From assembly GCA_022360275.1 (NCBI GenBank), contig JAKSDC010000036.1:1-37955 (forward strand): DNA of 37,955 bases. The letters run 5' to 3'. This document shows positions 1-9,084 of the stretch, piece after piece. The DNA comes from Chlorobiales bacterium (lineage in GTDB: Bacteria > Bacteroidota > Chlorobiia > Chlorobiales > Chlorobiaceae). Below the pieces are notes generated by a model, which saw only the letters and a list, made by a program, of their open reading frames with translations, was not told where the DNA came from and did no database searches. Each line of letters opens with the position of its first letter. Positions within the stretch are counted from its first letter, which is position 1. A program made the position numbers and the translations under genes.

Positions 1-140
1 AGAACCGTCACGACATATCCTCCTTCGTAGACCGTGTGAAACATTGACTCTCTGGGGGCAGTTCCCATCCAGATATAGAACCCGAAAGAGACAGCGTACG
101 TGACAACGATCAGAAGCGCTGTAAATATTCCCTGTTTCAT
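1..140 (-). CDS. ExbB/TolQ-like inner-membrane protein, N-terminus only
   Basis: The reverse strand opens with ATG at 138-140 and reads 46 residues before the window ends, so only the N-terminus is visible. It starts MKQGIFTALLIVVTYAVSFG, a lysine followed by one strong transmembrane segment, then a short polar stretch and the motif YEGGYVV. A single leading membrane helix followed by a Y-x-G-G-Φ-V motif resembles ExbB/TolQ proton-channel subunits of the Bacteroidetes/Chlorobi group, which energise TonB-dependent transport. That would suit the TonB receptor further along the window, but family assignment from 46 residues is weak and the gene could be another small membrane protein. The membrane segment is seen; the ExbB identity is inferred. 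Confidence 0.45.
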   Translation of the reverse strand, partial: MKQGIFTALLIVVTYAVSFGFYIWMGTAPRESMFHTVYEGGYVVTV

Positions 141-528
141 AGCATGAAAATTTTAAACCCTATTGTGAGATATACTGCCGACTGCGGAACCTGATTACAT
201 TTGTGAATATGGAAAGTATACAAATAAAAATGACCAGTGAAAACCGGTTTTCAGCTTTATCCGGCAAGCATTTTTACAGTAGTGTCGGGGAAATTTAGAA
301 AAAAGAGCTGTTTAAGAAAAACGCTTTTTTCGCCGTGAGATTTTTTCTTCCCGATGTTTACGGACACACGGCATTACATCATATAAACATGACAAGCTGT
401 TTCCTCATTGATAACGGCAATGCTTTCTATCAAATACTCCTGCCGGAAGATTGCGATTTGCCGTTTTTCACGCTATCATATGATCAGAGCGTAAAAAACA
501 AATCTGGCAGAACGTTGATTGTCGGGAG
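141..528. other. Intergenic region between divergent genes
   Basis: This 388-bp AT-rich stretch separates the leftward membrane-protein gene from rightward dnaG and should carry both promoters. I see no convincing hairpin terminator, repeat or RNA gene. A 65-codon reading frame overlaps the dnaG start by four bases but has no recognisable content. One half-match to the iron box (ACAAATAAAAATG near 220-232) lies upstream of the leftward gene, without the second arm. Confidence 0.5.
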
Positions 529-2424
529 ATGATTCCACAAAACAAAATCGATGAGATACGCGAAAGCTGCGATATTGTCGATGTCATATCTGACTATGTG
601 AAGCTTCAGCCTTCGGGCAGAAACTTCAAGGCTCTTTCACCATTTACAAAGGAAAAAACACCATCGTTTGTCGTTTCCCCGGACAAGCAAATCTACAAGT
701 GTTTTTCCAGCGGGAAAGGAGGGAACGTTTTCACTTTTATCATGGAAATGGAAAAGATTTCCTTCCCCGAAGCGGTTGAAACAGCTGCCAAACGATGCGG
801 TGTCGATGTCAGCAATTATGTAAAAGGCCCAGCCGTACCCGATCAGGCTGAACAAACCGCCCATGAAACGCTCAAATGGGCGGCAAGACTCTTCAACCGG
901 CTGCTGAACTCTTCGGACGGCAAGGAAGGCCTCAGCTATCTTGTAACACAAAGAGGACTTTCGCCAAAAACCATAACCTCTTTCGGACTTGGTTTCGCGC
1001 CCGATCAGTGGGAGTATCTGCTTTCTCACGCAAAACGCTCCAATATACCGCTCGACCATCTCGTCTCAACCGGCCTTGTGTATCACAACCCGGGAAAAAA
1101 CTCGCACTATGACTACTTTCGCAACCGGATCATGTTTCCGATTTTTTCCATTGGAGGACAGGTCATCGGGTTTGGGGGTAGAACACTCAGCAACGACAGG
1201 AACGCTCCGAAATATCTTAATTCCCCCGAAAACCGGGTATTTGATAAGTCAACGATCCTTTACGGCTTGCACGCCGCCAAAGAAGCAATCCGAAAACAGG
1301 GCCTTGCCATTCTGGTCGAAGGGTATATGGATGTGCTTGCGCTTCACCAGGCGGGACTGAGCAACGCCGTAGCATCCTGCGGCACCGCGCTGACCCGCGA
1401 TCAGGCAAAGATACTCGGAAGATATGCCGAAGATGTGCTTTTCATTTATGACGGAGACGAAGCCGGCTCCAAGTCGATGCTCTCCGGGATCGACATACTT
1501 GTCGGGGCCGGCCTTACGCCCTGGATATCCTCTCTCCCCGAAGGTGAAGACCCGGACAGTCTGGTGAGAAAAAAAGGGAAAGAAGGGTTTCTGGAGTTCA
1601 TCGAAAGCTCGCGGGAATCATTCACCGATTTCCAGCTCTCTTTTTATCGACAGCACGGCTCGTTTGACCAACCGGAAAAAAAATCACAAGCCGTCCGGGA
1701 AATGCTCAAAACCGTCACGCTTGTTCCCGATACCGCACGCAGGGAGTTCTATCTTCAGGAGCTCGAACAAAAAATCGGTATAAGCCTGCCCGTCCTCAAA
1801 GGGATCATGGCCGAAAAAAAACCCGGGAAACGTCTTCCGGCGCGGCACTATCAGCATGATGACAAAACAAAAACCACAGCCGGGCAAAACACGCCGCTTT
1901 CGGTACTTGAAAAAACGTTCATTAAAGCGTTGCTCGAAAGCACCTGGTATGGAAACGAGGTGCTCGAGTTCTGCGTTTCCCATGAAGCCCTGCTGAAACT
2001 ATCCAACCCGGCCGCCAACCATATACTCCACCACCTCATCAAGCGACACCGCGAGAAGCAGAACACCCCTGACAGTTACCTCGACATAACCTCGGAAATC
2101 AGTTCGATAACACTTCCCGAAGCGCGCGATCTCGCGTCGGGGCTTCTGGTCGATCAGCCGGTCAGTAACCGTTGGTATGAATCGTTTGATGAGCAGCAGC
2201 AAAAAGCAAAAAAATGTCTGACGGCCTTTCTCGACGCCGTAAGGAACCTTCTTCTTGAAGACTTCCGAGGAAAAAGAAAACGGATAATTGAAAAACTGCA
2301 CACCGCCCCCGACCTCGATACTGAAAAAAAACTTGCCGCCGAACTGAATATGCTGCGCAAAGAAGAGAGAACAACCGAATCAGAAGTCAACAAGATGATC
2401 AGGGCTATCCTGCAAAGCCATTAA
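529..2424 (+). CDS. dnaG: DNA primase DnaG with degenerate zinc finger
   Basis: DnaG makes RNA primers for DNA replication at the fork. The 631 residues carry the expected order: N-terminal CHC2-like zinc-finger region (about 30-70), catalytic core with TOPRIM motifs EGYMDV (about 262) and DGDEAG (about 309), and a C-terminal helicase-interaction domain. The start at 529 gives the typical MIPQNKIDEIRESCDIVDVI beginning. The oddity is the zinc site. Positions normally reading CPFH and CFGCG read SPFT and CFSSG, so three of the four zinc ligands are gone while the fold-defining residues around them (EKTPSF, VSPDKQ, KGGNVF) are kept. I recall similar substitutions in some Bacteroidetes DnaG proteins, so this is probably a lineage trait rather than gene decay. 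Family assignment is secure. Confidence 0.97.
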   Translation: MIPQNKIDEIRESCDIVDVISDYVKLQPSGRNFKALSPFTKEKTPSFVVSPDKQIYKCFSSGKGGNVFTFIMEMEKISFPEAVETAAKRCGVDVSNYVKGPAVPDQAEQTAHETLKWAARLFNRLLNSSDGKEGLSYLVTQRGLSPKTITSFGLGFAPDQWEYLLSHAKRSNIPLDHLVSTGLVYHNPGKNSHYDYFRNRIMFPIFSIGGQVIGFGGRTLSNDRNAPKYLNSPENRVFDKSTILYGLHAAKEAIRKQGLAILVEGYMDVLALHQAGLSNAVASCGTALTRDQAKILGRYAEDVLFIYDGDEAGSKSMLSGIDILVGAGLTPWISSLPEGEDPDSLVRKKGKEGFLEFIESSRESFTDFQLSFYRQHGSFDQPEKKSQAVREMLKTVTLVPDTARREFYLQELEQKIGISLPVLKGIMAEKKPGKRLPARHYQHDDKTKTTAGQNTPLSVLEKTFIKALLESTWYGNEVLEFCVSHEALLKLSNPAANHILHHLIKRHREKQNTPDSYLDITSEISSITLPEARDLASGLLVDQPVSNRWYESFDEQQQKAKKCLTAFLDAVRNLLLEDFRGKRKRIIEKLHTAPDLDTEKKLAAELNMLRKEERTTESEVNKMIRAILQSH

Positions 2425-2538
2425 CTAAAGGACACCCCTCTTTATTTGCAAAAAAACAAAACGATGTAACTGTATTGTATTGTATAGCGAATTTTTTTCG
2501 TATAATAACAAAAGTACATTTCAACCTATCCCCTTAAT

Positions 2539-2646
2539 ATGCAGTACAGCTTTATATGTTCGGATATTTTTTTCGAACTTCTGATATTCATTTCGGTATA
2601 TCTGGTATCGGGGCTTCTATGGCTTTTCTTTAAGCGTAAAGTATAA
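2539..2646 (+). CDS. Possible 35-aa single-span membrane peptide
   Basis: A short frame begins with ATG at 2539 and ends with TAA at 2644-2646, between dnaG and the convergent DUF2784 gene. The product MQYSFICSDIFFELLIFISV... has one hydrophobic segment of about 20 residues followed by a basic tail (FFKRKV), the usual shape of a small membrane protein. No Shine-Dalgarno sequence is evident, no family is recognised, and AT-rich intergenic DNA readily yields hydrophobic frames by chance. Treat it as a possibility only. Confidence 0.2.
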   Translation: MQYSFICSDIFFELLIFISVYLVSGLLWLFFKRKV

Positions 2647-2667
2647 CAAAAAGACCGGACCGCTCAC

Positions 2668-3033
2668 TCAGCCTTTTCGCCCAAATGCAACGTACAGGCC
2701 GTAACACAAAAGATTGGCAGCAATCACCAGTCCCCCAAGAAGATACTGAATCTCCTGTGTCAGCCCTGCAGGGTAAACAACCGGAAGGAGATAGTGTCCG
2801 ACAAAGCTTTCCTCGTAAGAGGCAAGCTGCGCTTTTTGACGAAGATGGTTTTCCAGCGGGGTCAGCGGGCAAATCCATCCCCTCCACCCGATCAGCACCG
2901 CCCAGACAACCGCCGGGAGATGAACCCACACAATCCACCGCCTCAGAAAAAGCAGCAGGCCGCCGGCAACTGCAAAGACGATAAAGAGGAGATGGATCAC
3001 CACAACGGTATCCGCCGCAAATTTGTAGAACAT
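2668..3033 (-). CDS. DUF2784 family membrane protein
   Basis: This 121-residue protein has about four transmembrane segments (roughly 8-30, 33-52, a re-entrant middle section and 95-117). It carries the family hallmark GWICPLTPLENHLR near residue 50-64, followed by YEESFVGHYLLPVVYPAGLT. These motifs are typical of DUF2784, a family of small inner-membrane proteins of unknown function, and the length is normal for it. The gene is transcribed leftward, downstream of glyA but separated from it by 176 bp, so co-transcription is uncertain. The start ATG at 3033 places the first helix close to the N-terminus, as expected. Confidence 0.85.
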   Translation of the reverse strand: MFYKFAADTVVVIHLLFIVFAVAGGLLLFLRRWIVWVHLPAVVWAVLIGWRGWICPLTPLENHLRQKAQLASYEESFVGHYLLPVVYPAGLTQEIQYLLGGLVIAANLLCYGLYVAFGRKG

Positions 3034-3209
3034 GTTTTCTTGCAGGTATTCCCGAGGATCGCAGGAAATGTCTACTGATTAAAATGTTCAATAGTACCTT
3101 CCGGCACTGATTATACTTCCAAAACCGATGTTCTGCTTTTTTTCTGGTTGAAACCTGTGTCGGACTCAACGCAGCACTTGATTTCGCGTAATAGGTTTTT
3201 CGTGACACC

Positions 3210-4532
3210 TTAAGGCGTCGGGCCGAAATCATTCAGAGGCAACCCCCCGCACATCACCTTCACGTCGGCTCTCACTTCCGCGCAAACCTTTTCGATCTCA
3301 TCACTGTTGGCCGCACCGATTACCCGGTCGATGAACCCGACAATGCTTTCCGAATGCGGTTCGGTCATGCCTCTTGTTGTCATCGCAGGTGTACCGATAC
3401 GGATACCGCTTGTCACGAATGGTGATTTATCGTCGAAAGGCACCATGTTCTTGTTGACGGTAATACCGGCCTCATGGAGCAGGTTCTCGGCAACCTTGCC
3501 GGTAACATCCTTGTTTCGCAGGTCGATCAGCATGAGATGGTTTTTGGTGCCGCCGCTGACAATATGATAATCGAGGCCGACAAACTTTTCCGCCATAACA
3601 GCAGCATTCCTGCGAACCTGCTCGGCATAGGCACGGAACTCCGGCTGGAGCGCTTCACCGAACGCGACACCTTTTGCCGCGATAATATGCATGAGCGGGC
3701 CGCCCTGAATACCCGGCATGATCTCGGCATCGATCACCTCGGACATCATTTTAGTACGTGTCCCTTTTTTCGTCTTGACGGTTATTCCCAAAGGATTCTC
3801 GAAATCCTGACCCATCATGATCATCCCGCCGCGGGGACCGCGAAGCGTCTTGTGGGTCGTCGTGGTTACAAAATGGCAATGCGGCATGGGATCGTTCAAG
3901 AGGCCTGAAGCAATCAGACCGGCAGGATGAGCGATATCGGCCATGAGGAATGCCCCGACCTTGTCGGCAACCTCCCTGAATGCCTTGAAGTCGAAACCCT
4001 GGGAATAAGCACTTGCACCGCAGATAATAAGTTTCGGACGAACCTGTAAAGCAATCTCCTCAACGTTGTTCATATCGATACAGCCGGTATCTTTGTCCAC
4101 TCCATAGGTATGCGCCTCGAAAAACTGTCCGGAAAAGTTGACCTTGCTGCCGTGGGTAAGATGGCCGCCGTGAGAAAGATCGAGCCCCATAATCCTGTCG
4201 CCGGGTTTCAGCACGGCAAAGAGCACTCCCATGTTTGCGCTGGAACCTGAATGCGGCTGCACATTGACATACTCGCAGCTGAACAGTTTTTTGGCACGCT
4301 CTCTTGCTACGTTTTCCGCAACGTCAACAAATTCACAACCTCCGTAATACCGTTTGCCTGGATATCCTTCGGCATACTTGTTGGTCATAACCGACCCGCA
4401 AGCCTCCATGACGGCCCTGCTTGCGAAGTTCTCCGATGCAATCAGCTCGAGGGTTTCAGTCTGGCGGCGGACTTCTCCGCTTATTGCATCAAAAATTTCC
4501 TTATCCTGTTTCTGAAGGACATCCATGTTCAT
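3210..4532 (-). CDS. glyA: Serine hydroxymethyltransferase
   Basis: GlyA interconverts serine and glycine, transferring the hydroxymethyl carbon to tetrahydrofolate; it is the main source of one-carbon units. The 440-residue protein has the PLP-binding motif TTTTHKTLRGPRGG with the Schiff-base lysine near residue 227, the N-terminal signature ELIASENF, and the region SGSSANMGVLFAVLKPGD. The start ATG at 4532 is preceded by GGAGAA at a workable distance. It is slightly longer than the E. coli enzyme. It lies downstream of ribBA on the same strand with a 115-bp gap, so it probably has its own promoter. Confidence 0.98.
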   Translation of the reverse strand: MNMDVLQKQDKEIFDAISGEVRRQTETLELIASENFASRAVMEACGSVMTNKYAEGYPGKRYYGGCEFVDVAENVARERAKKLFSCEYVNVQPHSGSSANMGVLFAVLKPGDRIMGLDLSHGGHLTHGSKVNFSGQFFEAHTYGVDKDTGCIDMNNVEEIALQVRPKLIICGASAYSQGFDFKAFREVADKVGAFLMADIAHPAGLIASGLLNDPMPHCHFVTTTTHKTLRGPRGGMIMMGQDFENPLGITVKTKKGTRTKMMSEVIDAEIMPGIQGGPLMHIIAAKGVAFGEALQPEFRAYAEQVRRNAAVMAEKFVGLDYHIVSGGTKNHLMLIDLRNKDVTGKVAENLLHEAGITVNKNMVPFDDKSPFVTSGIRIGTPAMTTRGMTEPHSESIVGFIDRVIGAANSDEIEKVCAEVRADVKVMCGGLPLNDFGPTP

Positions 4533-4647
4533 AGGTTGTTTGTTCTCCGATATGTTTGGTTAATATGCCATGAGATTTGTGATACCAACTGTTTTTACCT
4601 CCCTCCGAAAAAAGCTGTCGAGCCAACTGCCCACTGATTCCAGCCCT

Positions 4648-5904
4648 TTATCCACCTTTTCGCTCATTTTCTTCCGTACAAACGCAGGAACACGAAATCA
4701 TGTGCCCCATTTTATCCCGTTTGGTTTGAAGGTACTCCTGATTGAGCGGATTAGGCGTTATTTCAATCGGCACCCTTTCCACTATTTCAAGACCGTATCC
4801 CTCAAGCCCTACAATCTTTTTCGGATTGTTGGTCATCAGACGCATGTTTTTCACACCGAGATCCTGAAGAATCTGGGCACCGATGCCGTAATCCCTGAGG
4901 TCGGCCTTGAATCCGAGTTTTTCGTTGGCTTCCACCGTGTCCAGACCCTGATCCTGTAGATTATACGCTTTCAGCTTGTTGATAAGACCGATGCCGCGCC
5001 CCTCCTGCATCAGGTAGACAAGAACGCCCTTTCCATCCTTGTTGATCTGCTGCATGGCGGCAGCGAGCTGGTTTCCGCAATCGCAACGCAACGATGCGAA
5101 AACATCGCCGGTAGCACACTGTGAATGAACACGCACCAGAACCGGTTCTTCCGTATCCACATCACCTTTTACAAACGCAAGATGGTTCTGCTGAGTGTCG
5201 TCGCAGCATGTCTCATACGCAATCAGTCTGAACTCACCATACCGTGTCGGCAGTTTTGTTTCAACCGAGCGGGAAATCAGTTTCTTGCGCTTCATCTGGT
5301 AAGCGACAAGGTCCTTTATCGTAATCAGCTTGAGTCCGAATTTCTCCTTGATCTTCAGCAATTCGGGAAGTCTTGCCATGCTCCCGTCATCATGAAGAAT
5401 CTCACACAGCAGTCCCGCAGGTGAACACCCTGCAAGCTCCGCAAGGTCAACGGCAGCCTCCGTATGACCGACTCTCCTGAGCACTCCACCCTCCATTGCA
5501 CGCAACGGGAAAATGTGTCCCGGCCTTGAAAAATCGTCTGCGTGCGACTCCGGATCTCCGAGCATTTTTATTGTCATATACCGGTCATACGCCGAAATAC
5601 CGGTTGTCACCCCTTCAGCCAGTGCATCCACCGATACAGTGAAATTGGTTTCATGCTGCGATGTGTTCCGCTGAACCATCGGATCGAGCTGCAGCTCTTT
5701 CGAACGCTCCATGGTCATAGCGACACAGAGCAACCCCCGGGCCTCCTTGGTGATGAAGTTCACCATTTCAGGAGTGACTTTTTCAGCCGCGGCTATAAAA
5801 TCACCCTCGTCCTCACGATCCTCATCGTCGATAACAATGACCAGCTTTCCTGCTTTTATATCCTCAATTGCAGACTCGATTGAATCGATCTTCACATGCT
5901 TCAT
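4648..5904 (-). CDS. ribBA: Bifunctional DHBP synthase / GTP cyclohydrolase II
   Basis: This 418-residue enzyme supplies both precursors of riboflavin. The N-terminal RibB domain (about 1-200) makes 3,4-dihydroxy-2-butanone 4-phosphate from ribulose 5-phosphate and shows the acidic motif DDEDREDEGDF plus the RPGHIFPL segment. The C-terminal RibA domain (about 205-400) opens GTP and shows the zinc site CATGDVFASLRCDCG and the catalytic stretch QEGRGIGL. The frame extends upstream to a TTG, but the ATG at 5904 has GGGAAA about eight bases before it and is preferred. A short Cys-containing tail follows RibA. The assignment is firm. Confidence 0.97.
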   Translation of the reverse strand: MKHVKIDSIESAIEDIKAGKLVIVIDDEDREDEGDFIAAAEKVTPEMVNFITKEARGLLCVAMTMERSKELQLDPMVQRNTSQHETNFTVSVDALAEGVTTGISAYDRYMTIKMLGDPESHADDFSRPGHIFPLRAMEGGVLRRVGHTEAAVDLAELAGCSPAGLLCEILHDDGSMARLPELLKIKEKFGLKLITIKDLVAYQMKRKKLISRSVETKLPTRYGEFRLIAYETCCDDTQQNHLAFVKGDVDTEEPVLVRVHSQCATGDVFASLRCDCGNQLAAAMQQINKDGKGVLVYLMQEGRGIGLINKLKAYNLQDQGLDTVEANEKLGFKADLRDYGIGAQILQDLGVKNMRLMTNNPKKIVGLEGYGLEIVERVPIEITPNPLNQEYLQTKRDKMGHMISCSCVCTEENERKGG

Positions 5905-6184
5905 ATTGATATTTCCCAAATGTTAGAACCCTTTATACCTCTCCAGGCCTGCACGAACCCTTCCGGCTCTGCCGAAATGGTTGTAATTTGCTTTTACGAC
6001 ACAGGTAATCTGAATCCCCGTGTAAGGTACAGTAATGTAAAAAATCTTCGAATACAAGCCCCCTCTTTGATAACCCTTTGCATTTTTGTATACTTCACGG
6101 GTTTTCAACGACCGGGGTATTTTTTGTTATCTTTTTATCAGTTTCAACTTTTCCTGTAAGCTACTCAAAACTCATCGACACTGT

Positions 6185-8041
6185 ATGACCACAGCAGCTT
6201 CAGACCTGTCCGCAGAAGTCCTCAGCCTGGCTGAAAACCTGTCAAAAGAGCATCTGTTAAGGGCAAAAGAACATGGTTTTTCCGACTGTCAGCTTGCTTA
6301 TGTTTTCAATGTTTCCGAACAGGCCATTCGCAATCTGAGGAAGTATTACGGCTTCGACTCTGTTTTCAAAACAGTCGATACCTGTGCGGCCGAGTTTGAC
6401 GCAAAAACCCCCTATCATTACTCGACCTACGACGAGGAAAACGAGTCGGTTCGCTCAGATCGCAAAAAAGTTGTCATCCTTGGAGGGGGTCCCAACCGTA
6501 TCGGACAGGGAATAGAGTTTGATTACTGCTGCGTGCAAGCTGTTTTCGCCCTCAAGGAGGCAGGTTACGAGGCGATCATGATCAACTGTAACCCGGAAAC
6601 CGTATCCACCGATTACGATATTGCGGACAAGCTGTATTTCGAACCTCTGACGTTCGAAAACACCATACGCATTCTCGAACATGAACAACCTCTCGGGGTC
6701 ATAGTAAGCTTCGGGGGACAGACGCCGCTCAAACTCTCGACAAAACTTGAAGCGGCAGGCGTTAAAATTCTCGGCACCTCGTCTACAGGCATCGACCTTG
6801 CCGAAGACAGGAAAAAATTCGGTGCCTTGCTTCGCAAACTCGATGTGCCCCACCCGGACTACGATACCGCAATATCGTTTGAAGAGGCGCAGGAAATCAC
6901 GGGCAGAATCGGTTACCCTGTTCTCGTGAGACCCAGTTACGTGCTCGGAGGCCGGGCAATGAAAATCATTTACAGCGACGATTCGCTTAAAGAGTATGTC
7001 GATCAGGCATTGTTCATTTCCGAGAAATACCCGTTACTGATCGACCGTTTTCTTGAAACTGCCGTTGAATTCGACATCGATGCCCTTGCGGACGGGACAG
7101 ACTGCGTCGTCAGCGGCATGATGCAACATGTCGAAGCTGCCGGTATTCACAGCGGGGACTCGACCTCAATTCTTCCCTATCACAACATTGATCCGTCGGT
7201 TATCGAAACCATGAAAGAATACACGCGCAGGCTTGCCGAAAGCCTGAACGTGGTCGGACTGATGAATGTACAGTACGCTGTTCAGAACAAAAAGGTATAC
7301 GTCATCGAGGTAAACCCTCGTGCAAGCCGGACTGTCCCGTTCGTTGGAAAAGCCACCGCTGTTCCGCTTGTAAAAATCGCAACAAGGGTCATGCTCGGGG
7401 AAAAACTTTCAGACCTCCGCAAGGAGTACCGTCTGGCTGATTGCGACGAGCTCGGCATGAACCACATGGCTATCAAAGAGCCGGTATTTCCTTTCTCGAA
7501 GTTTCTTAAATCCGGTGTGTACCTTGGCCCGGAAATGCGTTCTACCGGTGAAGCGATGAGCCTTGCCTATGATTTTCCCGAAGCCTTTGCAAAGGCATAT
7601 CAGGCCGCAAATATGGAGCTGCCGCTATCGGGTACGGTGTTCATCAGCGTCAACAACCATGACAAGGATGAAAGAATCATACGGATAGCAAAAGAGCTCT
7701 ATGACATAGGGTTCGATCTTGTAGCAACGGCAGGAACCCAGCAATTCCTTTCCGATAACGGTATCGAATGCAAAAAGGTGTTCAAGGTAGGGGAAGAAGG
7801 GCGCCCGAATGTCTTCGATACCATCCGTCTCGGCAAAATCGACCTTGTCATCAATACCCCGCTGGGAGAGCGGGCTTTGCATGACGAAGAAGCAATCGGT
7901 TCTGCATCGGTCATGAACGGCGTTCCTTTCGTTACCACTATCGAGGCTGCCGAAGCATCGGTACAGGCAATCGCCTGTCTTCGCCGCCAGGAATTCGGGG
8001 TTAAAAGCCTGCAGGAGTACGCAGCTTACCGCAGCAGGTAA
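6185..8041 (+). CDS. carB: Carbamoyl-phosphate synthase large subunit, C-terminal half (split CarB)
   Basis: CarB makes carbamoyl phosphate for pyrimidine and arginine synthesis. This 618-residue protein corresponds only to the second half of the usual ~1070-residue chain. It has the end of the oligomerisation domain (about 1-90), the carbamate-phosphorylating ATP-grasp domain (about 95-480, with GGGPNRIGQGIEFDYCCV, NCNPETVSTDYD and VEVNPRASRTVPF), and the C-terminal MGS-like allosteric domain (about 490-618). The upstream 260 bp do not encode the first half, so the bicarbonate-phosphorylating half must be a separate gene outside the window. Split carB occurs in several deep lineages. The ATG at 6185 is chosen because upstream in-frame residues show no homology. 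The 3' end overlaps the convergent neighbour by 16 bp. Confidence 0.95.
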   Translation: MTTAASDLSAEVLSLAENLSKEHLLRAKEHGFSDCQLAYVFNVSEQAIRNLRKYYGFDSVFKTVDTCAAEFDAKTPYHYSTYDEENESVRSDRKKVVILGGGPNRIGQGIEFDYCCVQAVFALKEAGYEAIMINCNPETVSTDYDIADKLYFEPLTFENTIRILEHEQPLGVIVSFGGQTPLKLSTKLEAAGVKILGTSSTGIDLAEDRKKFGALLRKLDVPHPDYDTAISFEEAQEITGRIGYPVLVRPSYVLGGRAMKIIYSDDSLKEYVDQALFISEKYPLLIDRFLETAVEFDIDALADGTDCVVSGMMQHVEAAGIHSGDSTSILPYHNIDPSVIETMKEYTRRLAESLNVVGLMNVQYAVQNKKVYVIEVNPRASRTVPFVGKATAVPLVKIATRVMLGEKLSDLRKEYRLADCDELGMNHMAIKEPVFPFSKFLKSGVYLGPEMRSTGEAMSLAYDFPEAFAKAYQAANMELPLSGTVFISVNNHDKDERIIRIAKELYDIGFDLVATAGTQQFLSDNGIECKKVFKVGEEGRPNVFDTIRLGKIDLVINTPLGERALHDEEAIGSASVMNGVPFVTTIEAAEASVQAIACLRRQEFGVKSLQEYAAYRSR

Positions 8042-8481
8042 ACGGCCTCGAGAAAGTCCATCGCCATGGCATAGATTTCCGGTTCGGTGCTTGATCTCGG
8101 ACCGGCAACATTCAATACCTGCACATCGTTCTTTTCCAGCCAGTCGAGCACCTCTTTTGCTTTGCCGTGCCCTCCTCTTTCAACCACCATAACAGGCTTG
8201 TTCAGTTTCCGGGTCACCTCAAGTGTATACTGGGTCCCTCCCGACAGCTCACGATTGTAGATAATCAAGGTACCGTCCGAATCCCTCACATTCCACTCGG
8301 TTCTCTGACGATAGTCCTTCCAGGGCGTTTCGGCCAGGTTGTAGACTTCGCCCAGCGTCCCATCTTCCGCGCGCCTCCCTTTCGGACACCAGCCGCCATG
8401 CTCAATCCCGTTAGCAAGAGCGAAATCCAGGGCCGCCCGGTCTACCCCTGTCTGTCCGCCGGAAACAATTTTCCAAAACAT
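8026..8481 (-). CDS. cpYpsA-like putative molybdenum-carrier family protein
   Basis: The 151-residue protein begins MFWKIVSGGQTGVDRAALDF and contains GGWCPKGRRAEDG and YNLAETPWKDYRQRTEWNV. These are hallmarks of the small Rossmann-like YpsA/cpYpsA family related to the molybdenum cofactor carrier protein of algae. The SGGQTGVDRAALD loop is the likely phosphate/nucleotide-binding site. Whether bacterial members bind molybdenum cofactor is not established, so substrate is left open. It is co-directional with the Rieske-like gene upstream, with only 12 bp between them, which suggests an operon. Its last 16 bp run into the end of carB on the other strand. Confidence 0.85.
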   Translation of the reverse strand: MFWKIVSGGQTGVDRAALDFALANGIEHGGWCPKGRRAEDGTLGEVYNLAETPWKDYRQRTEWNVRDSDGTLIIYNRELSGGTQYTLEVTRKLNKPVMVVERGGHGKAKEVLDWLEKNDVQVLNVAGPRSSTEPEIYAMAMDFLEAVYLLR

Positions 8482-8493
8482 TGCCGGAAAACT

Positions 8494-8910
8494 CTACACC
8501 GTTACGCTGAGGGTTTCTCCTGCACGATCAACCTTGTAGACCGTTAAGGGTCCTTTTGCCGGCCCCTCGATCAAGGAGCCGTCGTAGTTGAATGTCGATG
8601 TCCCTACGCTGCAGCACTGAACTGTTTCGGTTCCGGGAACAGGATCGAGTGCCCGCTTTCCGTGTGTACACCGGTTTTCGAATGCATGAAACTCTCCGTC
8701 GTCGCCATGCACAACCAGTACAGATACACCGAGACCTTTGCCATCAAGGCGTACAGCCGAGCCCTTGTTTACCAGTTCTGGCATAGCGTTAAGATCCACA
8801 GTGATCTTACCTTCAGCTAAAACCCATCCGTCCTTCCGGGCAGGCCTGCGCGTGGCACAGATGCCGAACAGGCGTTGAAAAATATTCCTGTCGAGTTTTT
8901 GAGCGCTCAT
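8494..8910 (-). CDS. Rieske-like protein missing one cluster ligand
   Basis: This 138-residue protein has a Rieske-type ferredoxin fold: the first ligand pair is CTH (in NRCTHGKRALD), and the tail FNYDGSLIEGPAKGPLTVYKV matches small soluble Rieske proteins. The second pair should read C-P-x-H-G. Here the sequence is CCSVGTSTF, so the second histidine is replaced by glycine. The reverse strand codes for this clearly and the frame is open throughout. The protein may bind no cluster, bind a different one, or use the extra cysteine. The N-terminus (KLDRNIFQRLFG) is basic with no signal peptide, so a cytoplasmic location is expected. It is probably co-transcribed with the cpYpsA-like gene. Confidence 0.8.
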   Translation of the reverse strand: MSAQKLDRNIFQRLFGICATRRPARKDGWVLAEGKITVDLNAMPELVNKGSAVRLDGKGLGVSVLVVHGDDGEFHAFENRCTHGKRALDPVPGTETVQCCSVGTSTFNYDGSLIEGPAKGPLTVYKVDRAGETLSVTV

Positions 8911-9084
8911 TTTTTATCGTGATTGGTGGTTGGCGTTGTATACCTTTCCCCTGAAATTTACATTTTCCTGAACTGAGCGTTTCAGCAAATACTCAATAAC
9001 TGGAAGTTTATTAAAAAAAGTCTTTTATAATGTGCTTATAGTGCGATTATTCCTCGCCGGCCAGGTAAAAGTGAAAACTGATAA

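Noticed and set aside
205..232. Iron-box half-site upstream of the ExbB-like gene
   Set aside because: Only the right arm (ACAAATAAAAA) matches; no opposite arm at the correct spacing, and such AT-rich runs occur by chance.
335..532. 65-codon frame overlapping the dnaG start
   Set aside because: No recognisable domain, no ribosome-binding site, composition like the surrounding AT-rich intergenic DNA; the dnaG start itself is well supported.
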